Of a stretch of 64,000 nt of DNA, positions 22,701 to 33,573 are shown piece by piece. The position numbers were made by a program, and so were the translations under genes. Origin of the DNA: Rhynchopus euleeides (lineage: Eukaryota > Euglenozoa > Diplonemea > Diplonemida > Diplonemidae); the NCBI GenBank assembly GCA_963210315.1, contig OY723258.1:1488001-1552000 (forward strand). The letters run 5' to 3'. The notes under the pieces are model-generated. The model did not search any database. It saw nothing but the letters and a program-made list of their open reading frames with translations, and had not been told where the DNA came from. Within the stretch, counting starts at the first letter, position 1, and each line of letters starts with the position of its first letter.

Positions 22701-24079
22701 CCGTCGCAAACTTGGAGGAGCTTCAGGAGCTGTACGCAAAGGGGCAGGGCAACCGGCACGTCCGTCTGACGAAGATGAACGATGCGAGCAGCAGGTCGCA
22801 TTTGATGTTCTCGATTCTGATCGAGACGACCAACACGGAGACAAAGCAGACGGCGTGTGGAAAGCTCAGCATCGTCGATTTGGCAGGGAGTGAGCGGCTG
22901 GCGAAGACTGGTGTCGAGGACCCTATTGCCGTGGCCGAGGCACAGGCGATCAACCTGTCGCTGACAGCGCTGGGCAATGTGATCTCGGCCTTGTCGGCAG
23001 GGCAGAAGCACGTCCCATACAGAACGAACAAGCTTACCCTGGCGATGTCCGACTCGCTGGGTGGCAACGCAAAGACGTTGATGTTCGTCAATATCTCGCC
23101 TGCAAACTACAACACTGAGGAGACGGTCAGCTCCCTTAACTACGCATCGCGGGTGAAGCTGATTAAGAACAACCCTGCGGTATGCTTGGTGGTGAGGTGG
23201 GATGTGTTGGTGGAATGGGGTGGGATGAATCAGACGCTGTTGTTTTGAGCTTTTCTTTTATGTTTCGCACACCACCACCACCATACGGACCCCCCGCAGA
23301 AAACAATCGAGACAGCAGAGATCAAGCGTCTCAAGGGGATGATTTCGAAGCTGAAGAAGGCACAGGTATGATATCTGACGTTTCGGGGGTAGGGGGGAGG
23401 GCGAGAACCCTCGCCGATGATGCAAACACCCGGCCGTCTGATTTTACGATGGAAGTAGCCAGTGGAGAGAGAGGCAGATGCACAGCATGTTCATGTGTTC
23501 CTCATTGGCGCCTGTAGAATAACACAGGCAAAGTGGCTCAAAGTGCCTCACACCGGGCCCCTCCCCTCCCGATGGCCCACTCTGAAGGGAAGTGAACCGA
23601 AATCATCGGCAGGGCCGCCCGCCCCGCCTCCCTGCCTCCCAATCTCACTGGCCTCACATCACAACAGAGTGCGGAGGAGGGCGACTTCCAAGATATCCAG
23701 GAGGTGAATGTCCACAACGGGGGCAACGCCCCTCCCGCGCAGCAGCAGGTATGCCGATGGGTTTGGGGCATCAGCCTTGCCACGATTCGGGGCTGCAGCT
23801 TTGTCTCTCAAACCCGTGCTGTTGTCTGGTTTCCCCTTTGCCGATTGCCCGCCGATCCCTCTTGCCTCGCAGGATCAACAGGAGCCGACGTCGGAGCGCC
23901 GGCCCACGCTGCAGGGCGACAAGGCGAAGGGGGGCAACCGCAGGAGGTATGGCGTGGTGACCTACGAAGCTCCAACCCGTTCACTGCGCTTTTTGGCTTG
24001 CGCCGCGCAGAGTGCCGTTGTGCACCACCCATGCACACCCACGCCACGCGACTACAGGTCGGTCTCGCCGCGCCCGTGA
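19733..24079 (+). CDS. MORN-repeat kinesin with C-terminal, kinesin-14-like motor, 6 exons
   Basis: Exons 19733-21538, 21659-23179, 23300-23365, 23668-23748, 23873-23946 and 24058-24079 give about 1189 aa. The N-terminus MGGGKSK fits an N-myristoylation signal. Residues ~10-165 are low-complexity Pro/Ser/Gln. Residues ~170-340 contain about seven MORN repeats (YHGGFKDGKLHGYGKY, YEGEWWNDMKHGRGTY, YIGEWRYGKKHGKGSY and so on). Residues ~405-775 are coiled coil. The motor starts at DMKGKIRVFVRTRPF (~777). It has the P-loop AYGQTGSGKT (~860), switch I NDASSRSH and switch II VDLAGSE, and ends ...NYASRVKLIKN. A neck directly before a C-terminal motor is characteristic of minus-end-directed kinesin-14, so that direction is inferred. 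The MORN block could tether it to membrane or cortex. Intron 1 is 120 bases and has no stop in frame. The last small exon is the least certain. Confidence 0.82.
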
Positions 24080-24817
24080 GGCAGTCCTCAGAGAGGCCAG
24101 AGGCAGCAGGGAGTGCAGTGTGCGATGGTTCCACTGTCCAGTGCGACTCGCGCGCAGACCCACTTCTGCCTCGCTCGGTTGGTTGAGAGCAGGCCGGCTG
24201 ACTGGGGGTGCCCCTTGTCCCATCCGGAGCTTTCCCTTCTGCTGGCGGTTTGCTGGTTGGTAGCGGTGGTGGCGTGCATGCACCCACACACGCGCGTCCC
24301 GTGTGGCATCCTAGTGGTTCAAAAAGCTTCTCGGATGCCGTTCTGTGCCGTGCCAACCTTAGCCACCTGCATTTTAAGTGGAGGGAGGTCGACTCTCAAA
24401 ACCCTCCCTTCCCTCTGCTTCAGTACCCCTTCACCCACCTTCTCCCCCTCACCCAAGTGCTTGGCAGTGTGCCGCTGGCGTGCTGCACCTCCCCCCTGCT
24501 CCTATCCATGCATACTCTGCTCCCCTTCGCCCTTTTTTTCTTGTCCGAAAACCGTCAAAACAATCCCACCACCCTTCCCCCCCACCCCAGACAGCATACT
24601 CCCCCTAACACGGCTCCGGGGGGTGGGGCGGCAGGGGGATCGCACAGGGTGTGTGTGTGTGTGCTGACCCCCCTGTTCCAATGTACGAAAAGAAACGTGC
24701 CAGCTGGGATTGGGCCCTCTCTCCCTGTGTCTCTCTCTTCCCTTCTGCACCACCACGTGTGTTGCGGTGGGACATCACGTCAAGAGCGGTGGTGTGATAA
24801 CCTGTCATTCTAACTCG
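24080..24817. other. Intergenic between the kinesin gene and the first transposon nest
   Basis: No gene is supported. The stretch is C/T-rich with a TG microsatellite near 24649-24662. Open frames are short and low-complexity. Confidence 0.55.
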
Positions 24818-24835
24818 CACGGCGACCTAGTCAAC

Positions 24836-24965
24836 GAGATAACTAGTTATTGACCAGTGGACTAACGAGTGAAAATGACTAACGAGTGACACTAGTTAGT
24901 AACGAGTGATCACTAGTTACTAACTAGTGATCACTCGTTATATAACTAGTTACCTAACGAGAAAC
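24836..24965. repeat. Subterminal palindromic array, left arm of nest-1 outer element
   Basis: Interspersed copies of ACTAGTTA, TAACGAGTGA and TGATCACTAGTTAC occur in both orientations. A matching array lies at 26660-26767. Such arrays are where CACTA-type elements bind their accessory protein (family knowledge); binding here is inference. Confidence 0.7.
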
Positions 24966-25780
24966 AGTCGTGGGCAACAGGGGTCTTCCCATGTGGGGCA
25001 GATTTTTCTTGTATCCGATTTCGGTTCCCATCCCCCGACCAGCCCCCCATCAGCCCCCGACCCCCAGATTTAGGAAAGGCCCCGACTCGATGCGTCGTGA
25101 GTACTGTGGGAGAGTCTGGTGTAGCAGAAAAGAAGGTTTTTGACTACGAACGTACTACGAAATATGGGTGTGGGGTGTGGGTTTTTTGCCCTGATTTTGT
25201 GCGATGTTGTTTGCCCTTTTTTGCCTTGGTGAGCAACTGTTTTCCCCTTGGAAATGGCTCTGTGATGCTTCCTGGGACCCCAGTGGGAGGGAATGTGGAA
25301 CTGCAGTGCATGCTGTATGTGGGGCGGGAAGTAGACGCTGTCGGGGACGTGCCGTCGCCCTCAGCAGTGGTTAGCACTATTGACCTGTTATGTCGCCACG
25401 AGAGACGCAGCCCGGCAGCAGGACGTCCTTGCCTGAGTGTCGCAGCATACACGCGCTTCTTCCTGCAGTTCCACCGTGAGTGACTCCCAGTCGTCGGCCA
25501 TTCGATCAACACCTTCAGCCAGTCCTCCTGGACCAGCCACAGCTAATCCAACCAATCAAAGTATACCCATCGAGCCCACCAAACCGCGGCAGCACTGGGT
25601 CTGGAGGCAGCGGTCGCAAGGTGTTGACGCAACGCAACCCTGCAGGATTTGAGCCCATATGGTGACCCCCAGTCAGTGGTGGAGACAACAGGGGGGCGTT
25701 TCCTCACTGGGTTGATCTCAGTCGCACATGCACTTTGTTTCCTTCAGACAGCGGCTCGCGAAGGAGACCAGTGAAGTCTT

Positions 25781-25833
25781 TTTTAGAAGTTCGCAGCATG
25801 CCTCAGTGAGGGGCATGCTGCGAACTTCTAAAA
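25781..25833. repeat. Perfect 22-bp inverted repeat (snap-back hairpin)
   Basis: TTTTAGAAGTTCGCAGCATG CC at 25781-25802 is the exact complement of 25812-25833, with a 9-base loop. It sits next to the small MITE at 25840 and may itself be a minimal foldback element. Confidence 0.85.
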
Positions 25834-25839
25834 CCATAA

Positions 25840-25947
25840 GGGGGTCTTCGCTACGGGGTGACCGTCAGTGCATTTTAGTGAGTTTCCTGTTGAATTAGCT
25901 GAAAACTGACGGAGATTGACGGAGGATAACGGCCAGCGAAGACCCCC
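25840..25947. mobile_element. 108-bp MITE with GGGGGTCTTCGCT ends and TAA duplication
   Basis: GGGGGTCTTCGCT at the left end is mirrored by AGCGAAGACCCCC at the right. TAA flanks both sides (25837-25839 and 25948-25950). It has no coding capacity. The TTCGCTAC core resembles the ends of the MITE pair at 28672 and 37769. Confidence 0.75.
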
Positions 25948-26659
25948 TAAGTGCTCTTGGAGTACCCTCCAATGGGTCAATCTCTGCGCTTCCACAGAGT
26001 CCCGCAACTTCACCCGATCGTACCCCCCTTGTGCCAGGTTGTGTTGAAGGAGTGGTTAGCCACCTTCAGGCAGCCATGGGTGACGGCGACTCTGTGCCGT
26101 TGGTCGCCTATCTGGGGGCGTCAGCATCTGGGATACAATGACTGCACAGTGTGCCCTCTACGACCCCACAGGGGGCCGCTCGTGTCCGACATGGCCTTGT
26201 CCCCTGCGCACGGCGGCTTGCCGTCTGTGCGGTGCTGCTGTACGACAGGGGGGATTGGGGTGCGCCCCACGCGCGTACGGGATGAACCCCTTGCGGATAT
26301 ACCTTCAGCATGGACTCACCGAGAACGACAGGACTTCCCCAGCCAACTAACCCGGAACTTACCATAGATAGGAAAGGTCATGGAAAAGCAAAGCTTCCAA
26401 CTGGGGGATGTCAATCGCGGTGTGAGGCAGGCACAGGTGCCTGCTTCACACTGTGTCCCTCCTGGTGGCTGAAGAGCCACAACTCAGGTTTCCCAAGGGC
26501 CCCAAAAGGGTACATAAAACCACACCCCCAAGGGGTTTTTAACTACGAACGTACTACGAAATATGGGGGCTTCTGCTACACCAGCGTGTGTGTGTGTCAG
26601 TGGATAACATATCAAGAGTACAACCTCAGGCAGGGGTTACTTGCAGGTGGTTTTCCTGA

Positions 26660-26767
26660 ATCACTCGTTAGGTAACTAGTTATATGACGAGTGATCACTC
26701 GTAAGTAACTAGTGATCACTAGTAAGTAACTAGTTATTAACTAGTAATCACTCGTTAGGAAACTAAC
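26660..26767. repeat. Subterminal palindromic array, right arm of nest-1 outer element
   Basis: Alternating AACTAGTTA, GAGTGATCACTCGTAAGTAA and ACTAGTGATCACTAG units mirror those at 24836-24965. Confidence 0.7.
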
Positions 26768-26776
26768 TACCGTATA

Positions 26777-27775
26777 TGGTGCCCCTGACGACCCCATATT
26801 GCGTAGTTTGTGCGTAGTGAAAAGGGGGGGGGGGTCTCATTTTTTGATTTACTCAGCCATTCTCTGTCTCTATGCCGGGACCCCAAACTCAAGGAGTTCT
26901 TGCTGTTCCGGGGTCAGTGAGGGTGCAGGCGCTTCAGGTGCTGCAGGTGCTGCAGGTTCTTCAGGTGCTGCAGCGCTGGCAGCCTTCGGTGCGGGTTTCG
27001 ACGCAGTCTTTGCAGGTCTCTTTGGGGGTGCCCTTTGGCGCGGTGCCTGCTTCAGCTCGTCGGGTGGAAGCATCAACGCATCATTAAGCGGTGCCTGCTT
27101 CAGCTCCTCCGGGTGGAAGCGTCAACGCATCATTAAGGAAGAAGGAAGCACAGTTGCTACGCTTTTTTGCAGCTGCAGGAAACGACACCATACCCAACAA
27201 CAATCCCCAGACCGTCGAGGGAGAGTGGGCGCCTGGATCCCGTGACACAGATCTCTAGTGCCGTTGTGATCCCCTCGGATAACGTCTCCTGGACGTTGTC
27301 AGCGGAGGTTGCCTGTGTGGCGGTGACCTCCGTATACCCCGCGGGATCCAGTGCCAGTAGCGCCTTCTTCAGCTTTTCGTCGACCCCTCGGCCGACGCTC
27401 TCCTTGATGTCAAGGGCCACCTTCAGGGTGGCACCTCGCAGCGCCCTGAAGGCTGTGATCGTATCATCATTCACAATCTCGAGGGTGTTCTACGCGGCTC
27501 CTGGAACTCACTTCCTTCTCAGGTGTTTCTGGGCATGGGGCAACCTTGCCCAGGTGTTTCTGGAGTCCCGCCCCACATGTCGTGCGTTCTTTCGTACGGT
27601 GTATAGTGAGTTCTGGCAATAATTTTTTGCTCGGTCAGCGCAGTGCCTCCAGTCCTGTCTCAGTAGCCACACAGAAAGGGGGACCAAAAAAAACTGGGGG
27701 GGGACCAAAAAGCGAGACCCCCCCCCAGATTGCGTAGTTTGTGCGTAGTGAAAAAGGGGTAAATCAGGGGCACCA
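26777..27775 (-). mobile_element. ~1.0-kb TGGTG...CACCA element, copy A, with 5-bp target duplication
   Basis: The ends TGGTGCCCCTGA and TCAGGGGCACCA are inverted repeats with a GTATA duplication on both sides (26772-26776, 27776-27780). Inside each end the motif TTGCGTAGTTTGTGCGTAGT recurs in the same orientation (near 26798 and 27731), so the subterminal repeats are direct. It is nearly identical to copy B at 38385-39385, which lies in the opposite orientation. The minus strand carries two short reading frames (see the pseudogene entry). It interrupts the CCGTATA end of the surrounding MITE. Confidence 0.85.
26870..27490 (-). pseudogene. Relic accessory-protein gene of TGGTG element copy A
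   Basis: Read on the minus strand, a first segment (27490-27157) encodes LEIVNDDTITAFRALRG... through SEGITTALEICVTG to a stop after CSCKKA, with no ATG start. A second segment (27076-26870) encodes an Ala/Pro/Lys-rich peptide ending EQQELLEFGVPA. A short tandem duplication (CTTAATGATGCGTTGA repeated) separates them. By eye, TLK..., LLALDPAGYTEV and EG--T--E--VTG----SL line up with the 333-aa accessory protein at 39671. This looks like a decayed relative. Confidence 0.5.
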
Positions 27776-28671
27776 GTATACGTAAATATTTTGGAACGTA
27801 AATATTATGGAACGTAAATATTTTGGAACGCTGGTGGGTTGGCGTTCCAGATTTTTTTCGTTCCATAATATTTACAGGGCTTTCTGCGACTCGGGGACTG
27901 GACCAGGTGATCGGACGGCGTACAGAGTCCCTGACGGGACCTACTCGTGCACTTTTCGCGCGATTCCTGACGCAAGCCGTCCTCACCACCGAGTCCCCAA
28001 CTGGCCCTGTAAATATATTGGAACGTAAATATTATGGAACGGACCGGCCAAAAATGGGCCCGTTCCATAATATTTACGTTCCATAATATTTACGTATACG
28101 GTAGTTACCTAACTAGTTAGTTCACTGGTCAAAGCTGAAACTAGGGCGCCGTGCGGGAGGGAGGGGGGGGGGGTGGGGGCGCCGTGTTGCTGCTGCTGCA
28201 ACTCAGTTCTGAACGTGGCTGGGTTTGCTGGCCTGGGGTCTGCTTCACTTCGCAACACGATTCCCGCGAATCGGACAAACATGTTTTATTTTGTTGTAAG
28301 TTTGGCGTAGCCAACTCAGGAAACTTTTCACCGTGCGGATCCTTGCGAACACTTCACACGCCCGGCAGGCTGGTGGGGTGTTCTGCGTTCGAAGAACACA
28401 AACTGTCGTTGCTACCTTCTCTCTTGAGATTCACTCGGTTGCATTAGTTTTTCTCGCGATCGGCGAATACCCTCCCGCCGGCTCTTCTCCTCCCCCCTCC
28501 CCCCCCCTCCCCCTCCCCTTTCTTGATCAGCAGACAACACAGTTTACATTCTCTTGTCAGCCTTTTTGTTCTGGGATGCCCCTCACGCGCACCACTCATG
28601 TGGATGACGCACCATCAGTTTGCCATCGTTGAAGGATATGTTCAGTCCCGTGCCTATCTCTCTGTGCCTAC

Positions 28672-28770
28672 GGGGGCCCTCGCTACCAGTCACAGCTCGT
28701 CAGCCAGTGAGGGGAAGTGGGCCGTGGCTCACTTTTTCTCACTCAGTCACACTTGGTAGCGAAGGCCGCC
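28672..28770. mobile_element. ~99-bp MITE, copy 1 (ends GGxGGCCxTCGCTACCA)
   Basis: GGGGGCCCTCGCTACCA at the left mirrors TGGTAGCGAAGGCCGCC at the right. Its reverse complement aligns end to end with 37769-37993 (shared GTGTGACTGAGTGAGAA and CTGACGAGCTGTGACTGGTA). Confidence 0.75.
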
Positions 28771-29965
28771 TATGTGTCTTTGTCCATTGCAGGGTGTGTG
28801 GCGTTGCAAAGAGAAATTTTGTTGGCTGCGATTAAAAAAAAACACTGTGCATACAGGAGGTGCCGATGGAGTGCATGGAGAGCAGGGAAGGCGGTGTGCC
28901 ACATCCTTTTCCCATCCCATGCGCCTGGGCAGACCTCACATAGAGAGCGGCCCGCGCAAGCAATCTCTCTGTAGGGTGCCTGCGCTCTGTGCCAAACTGT
29001 GTCAGTTTGCCCCCCTCTTCTGTGAGGCGGCTCGCTTTTCTGCACTTCTGAGCGAAGGCCCCCGTGGCATATATCCTTCCTCTGTTGCTCGATGCCGGTT
29101 TCGCTTTCTTCGCCCTGTGGCTGGTTCTGTGACACACAACCATCCGGTCTGTCGCAGCCAGACAAGATTTGCCGTGGCTTCCCCCGTGAAGGGATGCCGG
29201 CTCTGTACCTTACTTTTGATGACAGTTATCACCTGCCCTCCCCCCCCCAGGCCCGCTCAATTCAAAGGGAGGGGAGGGGGGAGAGGGGGGGGGGTAGTTA
29301 AAGTGGCGATTCTTCAGATACTCTGGAATCCGTATTTCTTTGGCATGGTTGTTGTTTTGAGTGGTTTTTCTTCTCAGCATCTTATCGGGGATGGTGTTGG
29401 TCTGTTCTCTCCCCCGCCCCCCCCTCCCCCCCCACACCCCCCCTCCCCCCATCCGACACGGAGGCGGGTGTGGGGTGAGTGGCATGATCTCGCAGGGGGC
29501 GGCTGCTCAGAGCACCGCGGTATTTCAAAATTGTTTATTCGATCAATGGTGTGATCACCTCAACTCCACACACAGGAGGTGGGGGGGGGAGGTGCGCAAG
29601 GCAGAAGAAATATCTAGTCGCTTTGGAGCGGCTCCAATTCGAGTTGCGCATTTTGTTCCGCAACCCTGCATCCCAAACCGCATGTGCCTTGGTTGCATTT
29701 TCATGCACCCTCGGCCCGTGTTGTGTTTCTGTCGCGCATCCGGGTTTGACGAAAAGAAAATAAGTGCGGCAGCAGAAAGCCTTCCGGCAACAGCTGCGTG
29801 TGCTACTGTGGTAACTGCATCCCCATTCTTCACCATCTCAGTAGAGACATCAGGAGGTAGGCAGCAGAGAAAATCACGTCATCGGATATCCCCCCCCCAC
29901 CACCGCACACCCTTCTACTTCTATTTCACTGCCCCCCATCCCACTACCCCCCCCCCACCACACCA

Positions 29966-30013
29966 GACACAACCTGCATAACGAGTGAAGGGTGATCATT
30001 CTTGTGCTCCCTT
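29966..30013 (+). repeat. 48-base dispersed repeat, copy 1
   Basis: The unit starts GACACAACCTGCATAACGAG and ends CTTGTGCTCCCTT. It recurs at 57988-58035 with only 3 differences, both times surrounded by C-rich sequence. Confidence 0.8.
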
Positions 30014-30240
30014 CAAATTCGATTTCACTACCCCCCCCCCCACCACACCCCGCTTGTGTTGCACGTCAAACGTGAGAGCATGGAGGGAGTCACTGCGAGC
30101 CTGCGATATCCGACACCTTTTTTTTGGATTTGCTCACCCCAACCACCCTCACCACCCTCTCCCCAGGCCAGGCGGGGCTGGCTCATACTAGGCACGGCAC
30201 AGGCGCCCTCGGCGCCTGTGCCGCCCCCCTTTGCCCCACG

Positions 30241-31738
30241 ATGGTGCCCCCACCCGAGTCGCTGCGGCTGCTCGCTGGGAGGCTGCAGCAGATCAGCGAC
30301 ATGATCCTGGCGAGCCACGAGGGCGAGGAGTGGCGCAGCCTGCTGTACCAAGTTGACGAGTACCTCTCCCCGCCCAGCGCCAAGGTGCTGAGCGTGCTGT
30401 CACGGTTCAACCAGACTGCTGCCGAGCAGGGTGTACCGCGCGCCCCGCAGCCCGCGGCGGGCACGCCTGTGGCTGACCCCTTCGGCCTGGGTGCAGGGGG
30501 GCGCGTCACCCGCGCGAAGGAAGAGTTCCTTGCGGCGCTGGGAGGCCCCGTCGTGCCGCGGGCACACCCGCCCCACCACCAGGAGGCCCCGCAGCTGCAG
30601 CACCGCTACGAATCGCCCATGTCGGTGCGCCCCCTCTCGCCGCTGCCGCGGAGGCAGGCGGCTGCGCCGCAGCCGGTGCAGTCCCCCGTGTCGCTGATGC
30701 ACCTGCAGACCGCGCCTGCAGTGGCCTCCATCCCCCCGCCCCGCGTGGCGACGCCTCCGCGCCAGACGGCGGTGTTCCGCACTCTGATCTCGCCAGGGCT
30801 GGCCTACGCGGAGCGGGGCCTGTGCGACCCGACGGGGCGTGACTCACCGATGCATCTGCCGCCGCCCTCGGCGCTGCCCGTGCCGATGGAGAGCCCCAAG
30901 GTGGCGGCACAGCCCCCGCCCCATGCGGCGGCAGGGGCTGGGGTGGCGCTGCCCGGTGCGGTGCATGTGCCGGTGCAGCCGCTGCCGGCACCGACGCCGG
31001 CGGGTTCGCCACACCAGATGCCAGCGACGCCGAGGGGCCCGTCTCCCGCGGCGTCGTCGGAGGTGCATGTGTTGCGGCATGGCGGTGTGGTGTCGGGGGC
31101 GATGCAGGCGCGGGCGCCGCTGCCGGCCACGCAGCCCCCGATGGCGCCGCAGCACCCCGCAGCGGCGCCTCACCCGCCACAGACACCCGTTCCGCAGGCG
31201 GGCAGTGCGGACCCTTTTGCGGCCACGAATCCCACAGCCATGCCTGTGGCGGATGCGTTAGAGAAAGGCGGGCTCAAGTATGTTGTGTGGGGGTGTGCCG
31301 AGAAGGGATCACTATGTGCGCAATGGGTGGGGGGAGTGCATTTGCTGGGGAGGGGTCCCGATGCCACACACACGCACCTTTGATTCTCACAACAGGGACT
31401 ACGCGCAGGAGTTTATGAGAAACGGCATTGTGACTGCGGCGGCGCTGTATAAACAGAACGGGAGATCGATTCAGAGCATTGGCCTGAGCCCCGAGGTATG
31501 CCTGATGTGATGGTGCGCCGCCCACCGAGAGGCATCGGACTCCGGGTGGTTGTGGATGGAGGTGGGGTGAGTGGGGGGGGGGGTTTCCCGATCCACTCCC
31601 ATGCAGAAGGCTGAACCCCCACTGCGCCGAACACAACCGCACGATGCAACCCCCACCCACACACAGGTGCAGACCTCTGTCCTCACGCTCATCCGCGACT
31701 ACTGGGTTGACATCGCCGCACAGCACAGGATGGTCTGA
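30241..31738 (+). CDS. Pro/Ala-rich protein of unknown function, 3 exons
   Basis: Exons 30241-31277, 31396-31495 and 31667-31738 give 402 aa. The N-terminal ~65 residues (ESLRLLAGRLQQISDMILAS... LLYQVDEYLSPPSAKVLSVL) are helical. Residues ~70-340 are Pro/Ala/Gln-rich and probably disordered. The C-terminal ~60 residues (DYAQEFMRNGIVTAAALYKQ...TLIRDYWVDIAAQHRMV) are helical again. The second exon joins in phase 2 to make LKDYAQEF. No family is recognised. Ordered ends around a Pro-rich linker suggest an adaptor, which is speculation. The start follows a pyrimidine tract ending in AG at 30166. Confidence 0.65.
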
Positions 31739-33573
31739 TTCAGCATGCCCGCCACACTGATTTAGCTGCCACTCCCTGAACCTGTTGCTTGTGCCCTGTT
31801 TCATGAATCAGGCCACCGGATCATCCCATCCCCCGCGGAAATGCCCTGAGGCATGTGCGTGAGTGTGGTGACCACGTTCCGAGTGGCCAAGCCCTGCGCA
31901 GCTATAGCGCTTGGCGTGTGTGTTGTAGCTCTTTATGGTGTTCTTTAGGGGGAGGGGGGGGGGGGGGGATCGGGGCTTCGCCACACGGTGTCGAAACTGT
32001 TGCGTTTTATTTGGCCAAACTTTTGTCGAAAAGAAACTGCCGATTGGCGATTGACTCCCCTTTCCCTTTCCCCTGTCCCCTGTCCCCCCCCGCCCCACTC
32101 CCCTGCCCCCCCCTTTAGACATGAATGAAAACCTAACAAATGACGTGCCCCCCAACCCCCCCCCCCCCAAGAAGGCCGCACTGCGGTCCGGCCAAAGGGG
32201 AGTTTCTATTCAAAAGCTATTGTCAGGGGGCCAGCACAGATGTGTGTGTGTGTCGGATGGTTTCTGCTTATAGAGTCAGGAAGGGGTTGGTGGCTGGTTA
32301 GTGCGTGAGGGAGGGGCTGGGGGCTGTATTTTGTGGGCTGCACCGCCCAGCGCATTGGCGTGCGCTGTATATTGATAGGAGTGCATGATTGTGGCGCTGT
32401 GTTTTCTGGTAGTGTTCGCATCCGAATCAGGTGATTTGTTGCGTTCTACGACCTCAAAATGGATCACGCGTTGTTCGGGCTGCGCGTGAATTTGCAATGC
32501 ATCAAAGTGATGCGCTGACCATCAAACTATGTACGATGTGTGGCATGCTGGAATTATTGAATTTTCCCAAAAGGAGCGTGTATCCCCCCCCCCCCCCCCT
32601 GTAATATTTTCAGTGTTATAATCAACACACACCCCTCCCCCTCAAGACATCATCAACGGACACCTTTGTGGTTTGAGTGGTTTTCAGCCCCCCCCCCCCC
32701 TCCCCCACCCTTCGACCGATTCCTCCCAGAACAGTGCCGGTACGCCACCCCAACTGCATCCAGTTAGATGCGAGGCGCCCGCCGTGTCTGTTTGTAACCC
32801 CCCCCCCCCCCCCACACACACACCGTTTTTTCTAGATGTTCGTTTTTATTCCCCACCTTACCCCCGCCTGTGCTGCGTGCCCTGGGAATGTGTGTGTGTT
32901 TGTGCGGAGGTGCCACACACAGGGTAGCACCGGGGACGGTGTGCTCGCTTGGAGTGCCCTCTACTGTGCGAAGCAATGCCGATCAGTACATGAACGACCG
33001 GCTGCTGTGAGCATCGATCCCACGCGCTTCAGGCGGTATTGCTCGGCCTATGAGCACAGTGGGAGGGTAGGGTGTTGTGAGAGAGGGGGGGGGGGTTAAT
33101 CCGCTCTCATGTATTTCTTCAGCCATGTCTTCTCTTCTTCGTACCTCTTAGAAACAAAAAGAATTGGTGTGTGTGTGTGTGTGTGTGTGTGCCGCCACTG
33201 CCGGGTCTCCGTGTCGGGCTGTCGGTGCCGGTTTTGCAGAATCCTCCCCCCCGACCCGACCCCCCCCCTCCACCACTCGAGAGTCCGGTGGTCTCTGTGG
33301 ACCGTTGGATATGCGCACTGTGCTTAGGTCCAATATGAGGCGTCTCCCGTGAGGTGGTGACCAGGATAGTGGAGGTAGTGCCAGAGTTCGCTCGGCACAA
33401 CCTACACTCAGCAACAAGCTTTGCGTTTGTGTAAGGCGAAATCATATGGAGGCGCAAGGGACATCGCCACATACCCACACACCCACCGCCTATTTTGGCA
33501 GAAGCGAGTGAGGCACACACCCGCACCCCCTGCACACCTGCACCCATCGGGTGATCCCGGGCGAGGCGTGCCG
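31739..33573. other. Intergenic, 1.8 kb
   Basis: No gene is supported. The stretch contains G and C homopolymers (31950-31970, 32150-32170, 32586-32600, 32689-32710, 32798-32815) and a TG microsatellite at 33165-33191. Confidence 0.55.
33165..33191 (+). repeat. TG dinucleotide microsatellite
   Basis: A run of about 13 TG units lies in the gene-free stretch before the RING-H2 gene. Confidence 0.9.

Larger units (their letters stand above)
25117..26583. mobile_element. TGGTG-ended element, older copy, inserted in the nest-1 outer element
   Basis: The ends TGGTGTAGCAGAA and TTCTGCTACACCA are inverted repeats. Just inside each end is the same motif in direct orientation (ACTACGAACGTACTACGAAA at 25144-25163 and 26542-26561). 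Its spacing and sequence match the reverse complement of the subterminal direct repeat of the two ~1.0-kb elements at 26777 and 38385, so this is a diverged relative. The flanking 5 bases do not match (GAGTC / GCGTG), so either the duplication has decayed or the border is off. No recognisable protein is encoded. Confidence 0.55.
26770..28101. mobile_element. TA-flanked MITE (CCGTATA ends), split by a TGGTG element
   Basis: The left end CCGTATA is interrupted by the insertion at 26777. It resumes at 27776 as GTATACGTAAATATTTTGGA and ends at 28101 as the complement ...TTTACGTATACGG. TA flanks both sides (26768-26769, 28102-28103). The repeated GGAACG and AAATATT units and the CCGTAT end relate it to the MITE at 5336-5716. 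Its host part is about 330 bases and non-coding. Confidence 0.72.
24818..28153. mobile_element. Outer element of nest 1: CACGG-ended transposon with 2-bp target duplication
   Basis: The left end CACGGCGACCTAGT and right end ACTAGGGCGCCGTG are inverted repeats. Inside them, TTGACCAGTGGACTAAC (from 24850) mirrors GTTAGTTCACTGGTCAA (to 28132). CG directly flanks both sides (24816-24817 and 28154-28155). Once nested insertions are removed, only about 540 bases are its own. These are mainly arrays of ACTAACGAGTG / CTAGTTACTAAC palindromes (24836-24965, 26660-26767, 28104-28125), so it is non-autonomous. Terminal CACGG, subterminal repeat arrays and a 2-bp duplication fit a CACTA-like superfamily. 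Confidence 0.72.
28154..30240. other. Intergenic, 2.1 kb, with one small MITE
   Basis: No gene is supported on either strand. The stretch contains C-rich tracts (28490-28515, 29405-29450, 29890-30050), the MITE at 28672 and a 48-base dispersed repeat at 29966. CTCTCCCCAG ending at 30166 could be a splice acceptor for the next gene. Confidence 0.55.

Noticed and set aside
28772-29554. 260-codon + frame between nest 1 and the Pro/Ala-rich gene
   Set aside because: The translation changes character abruptly and includes homopolymer-derived Pro runs; no motif is visible.
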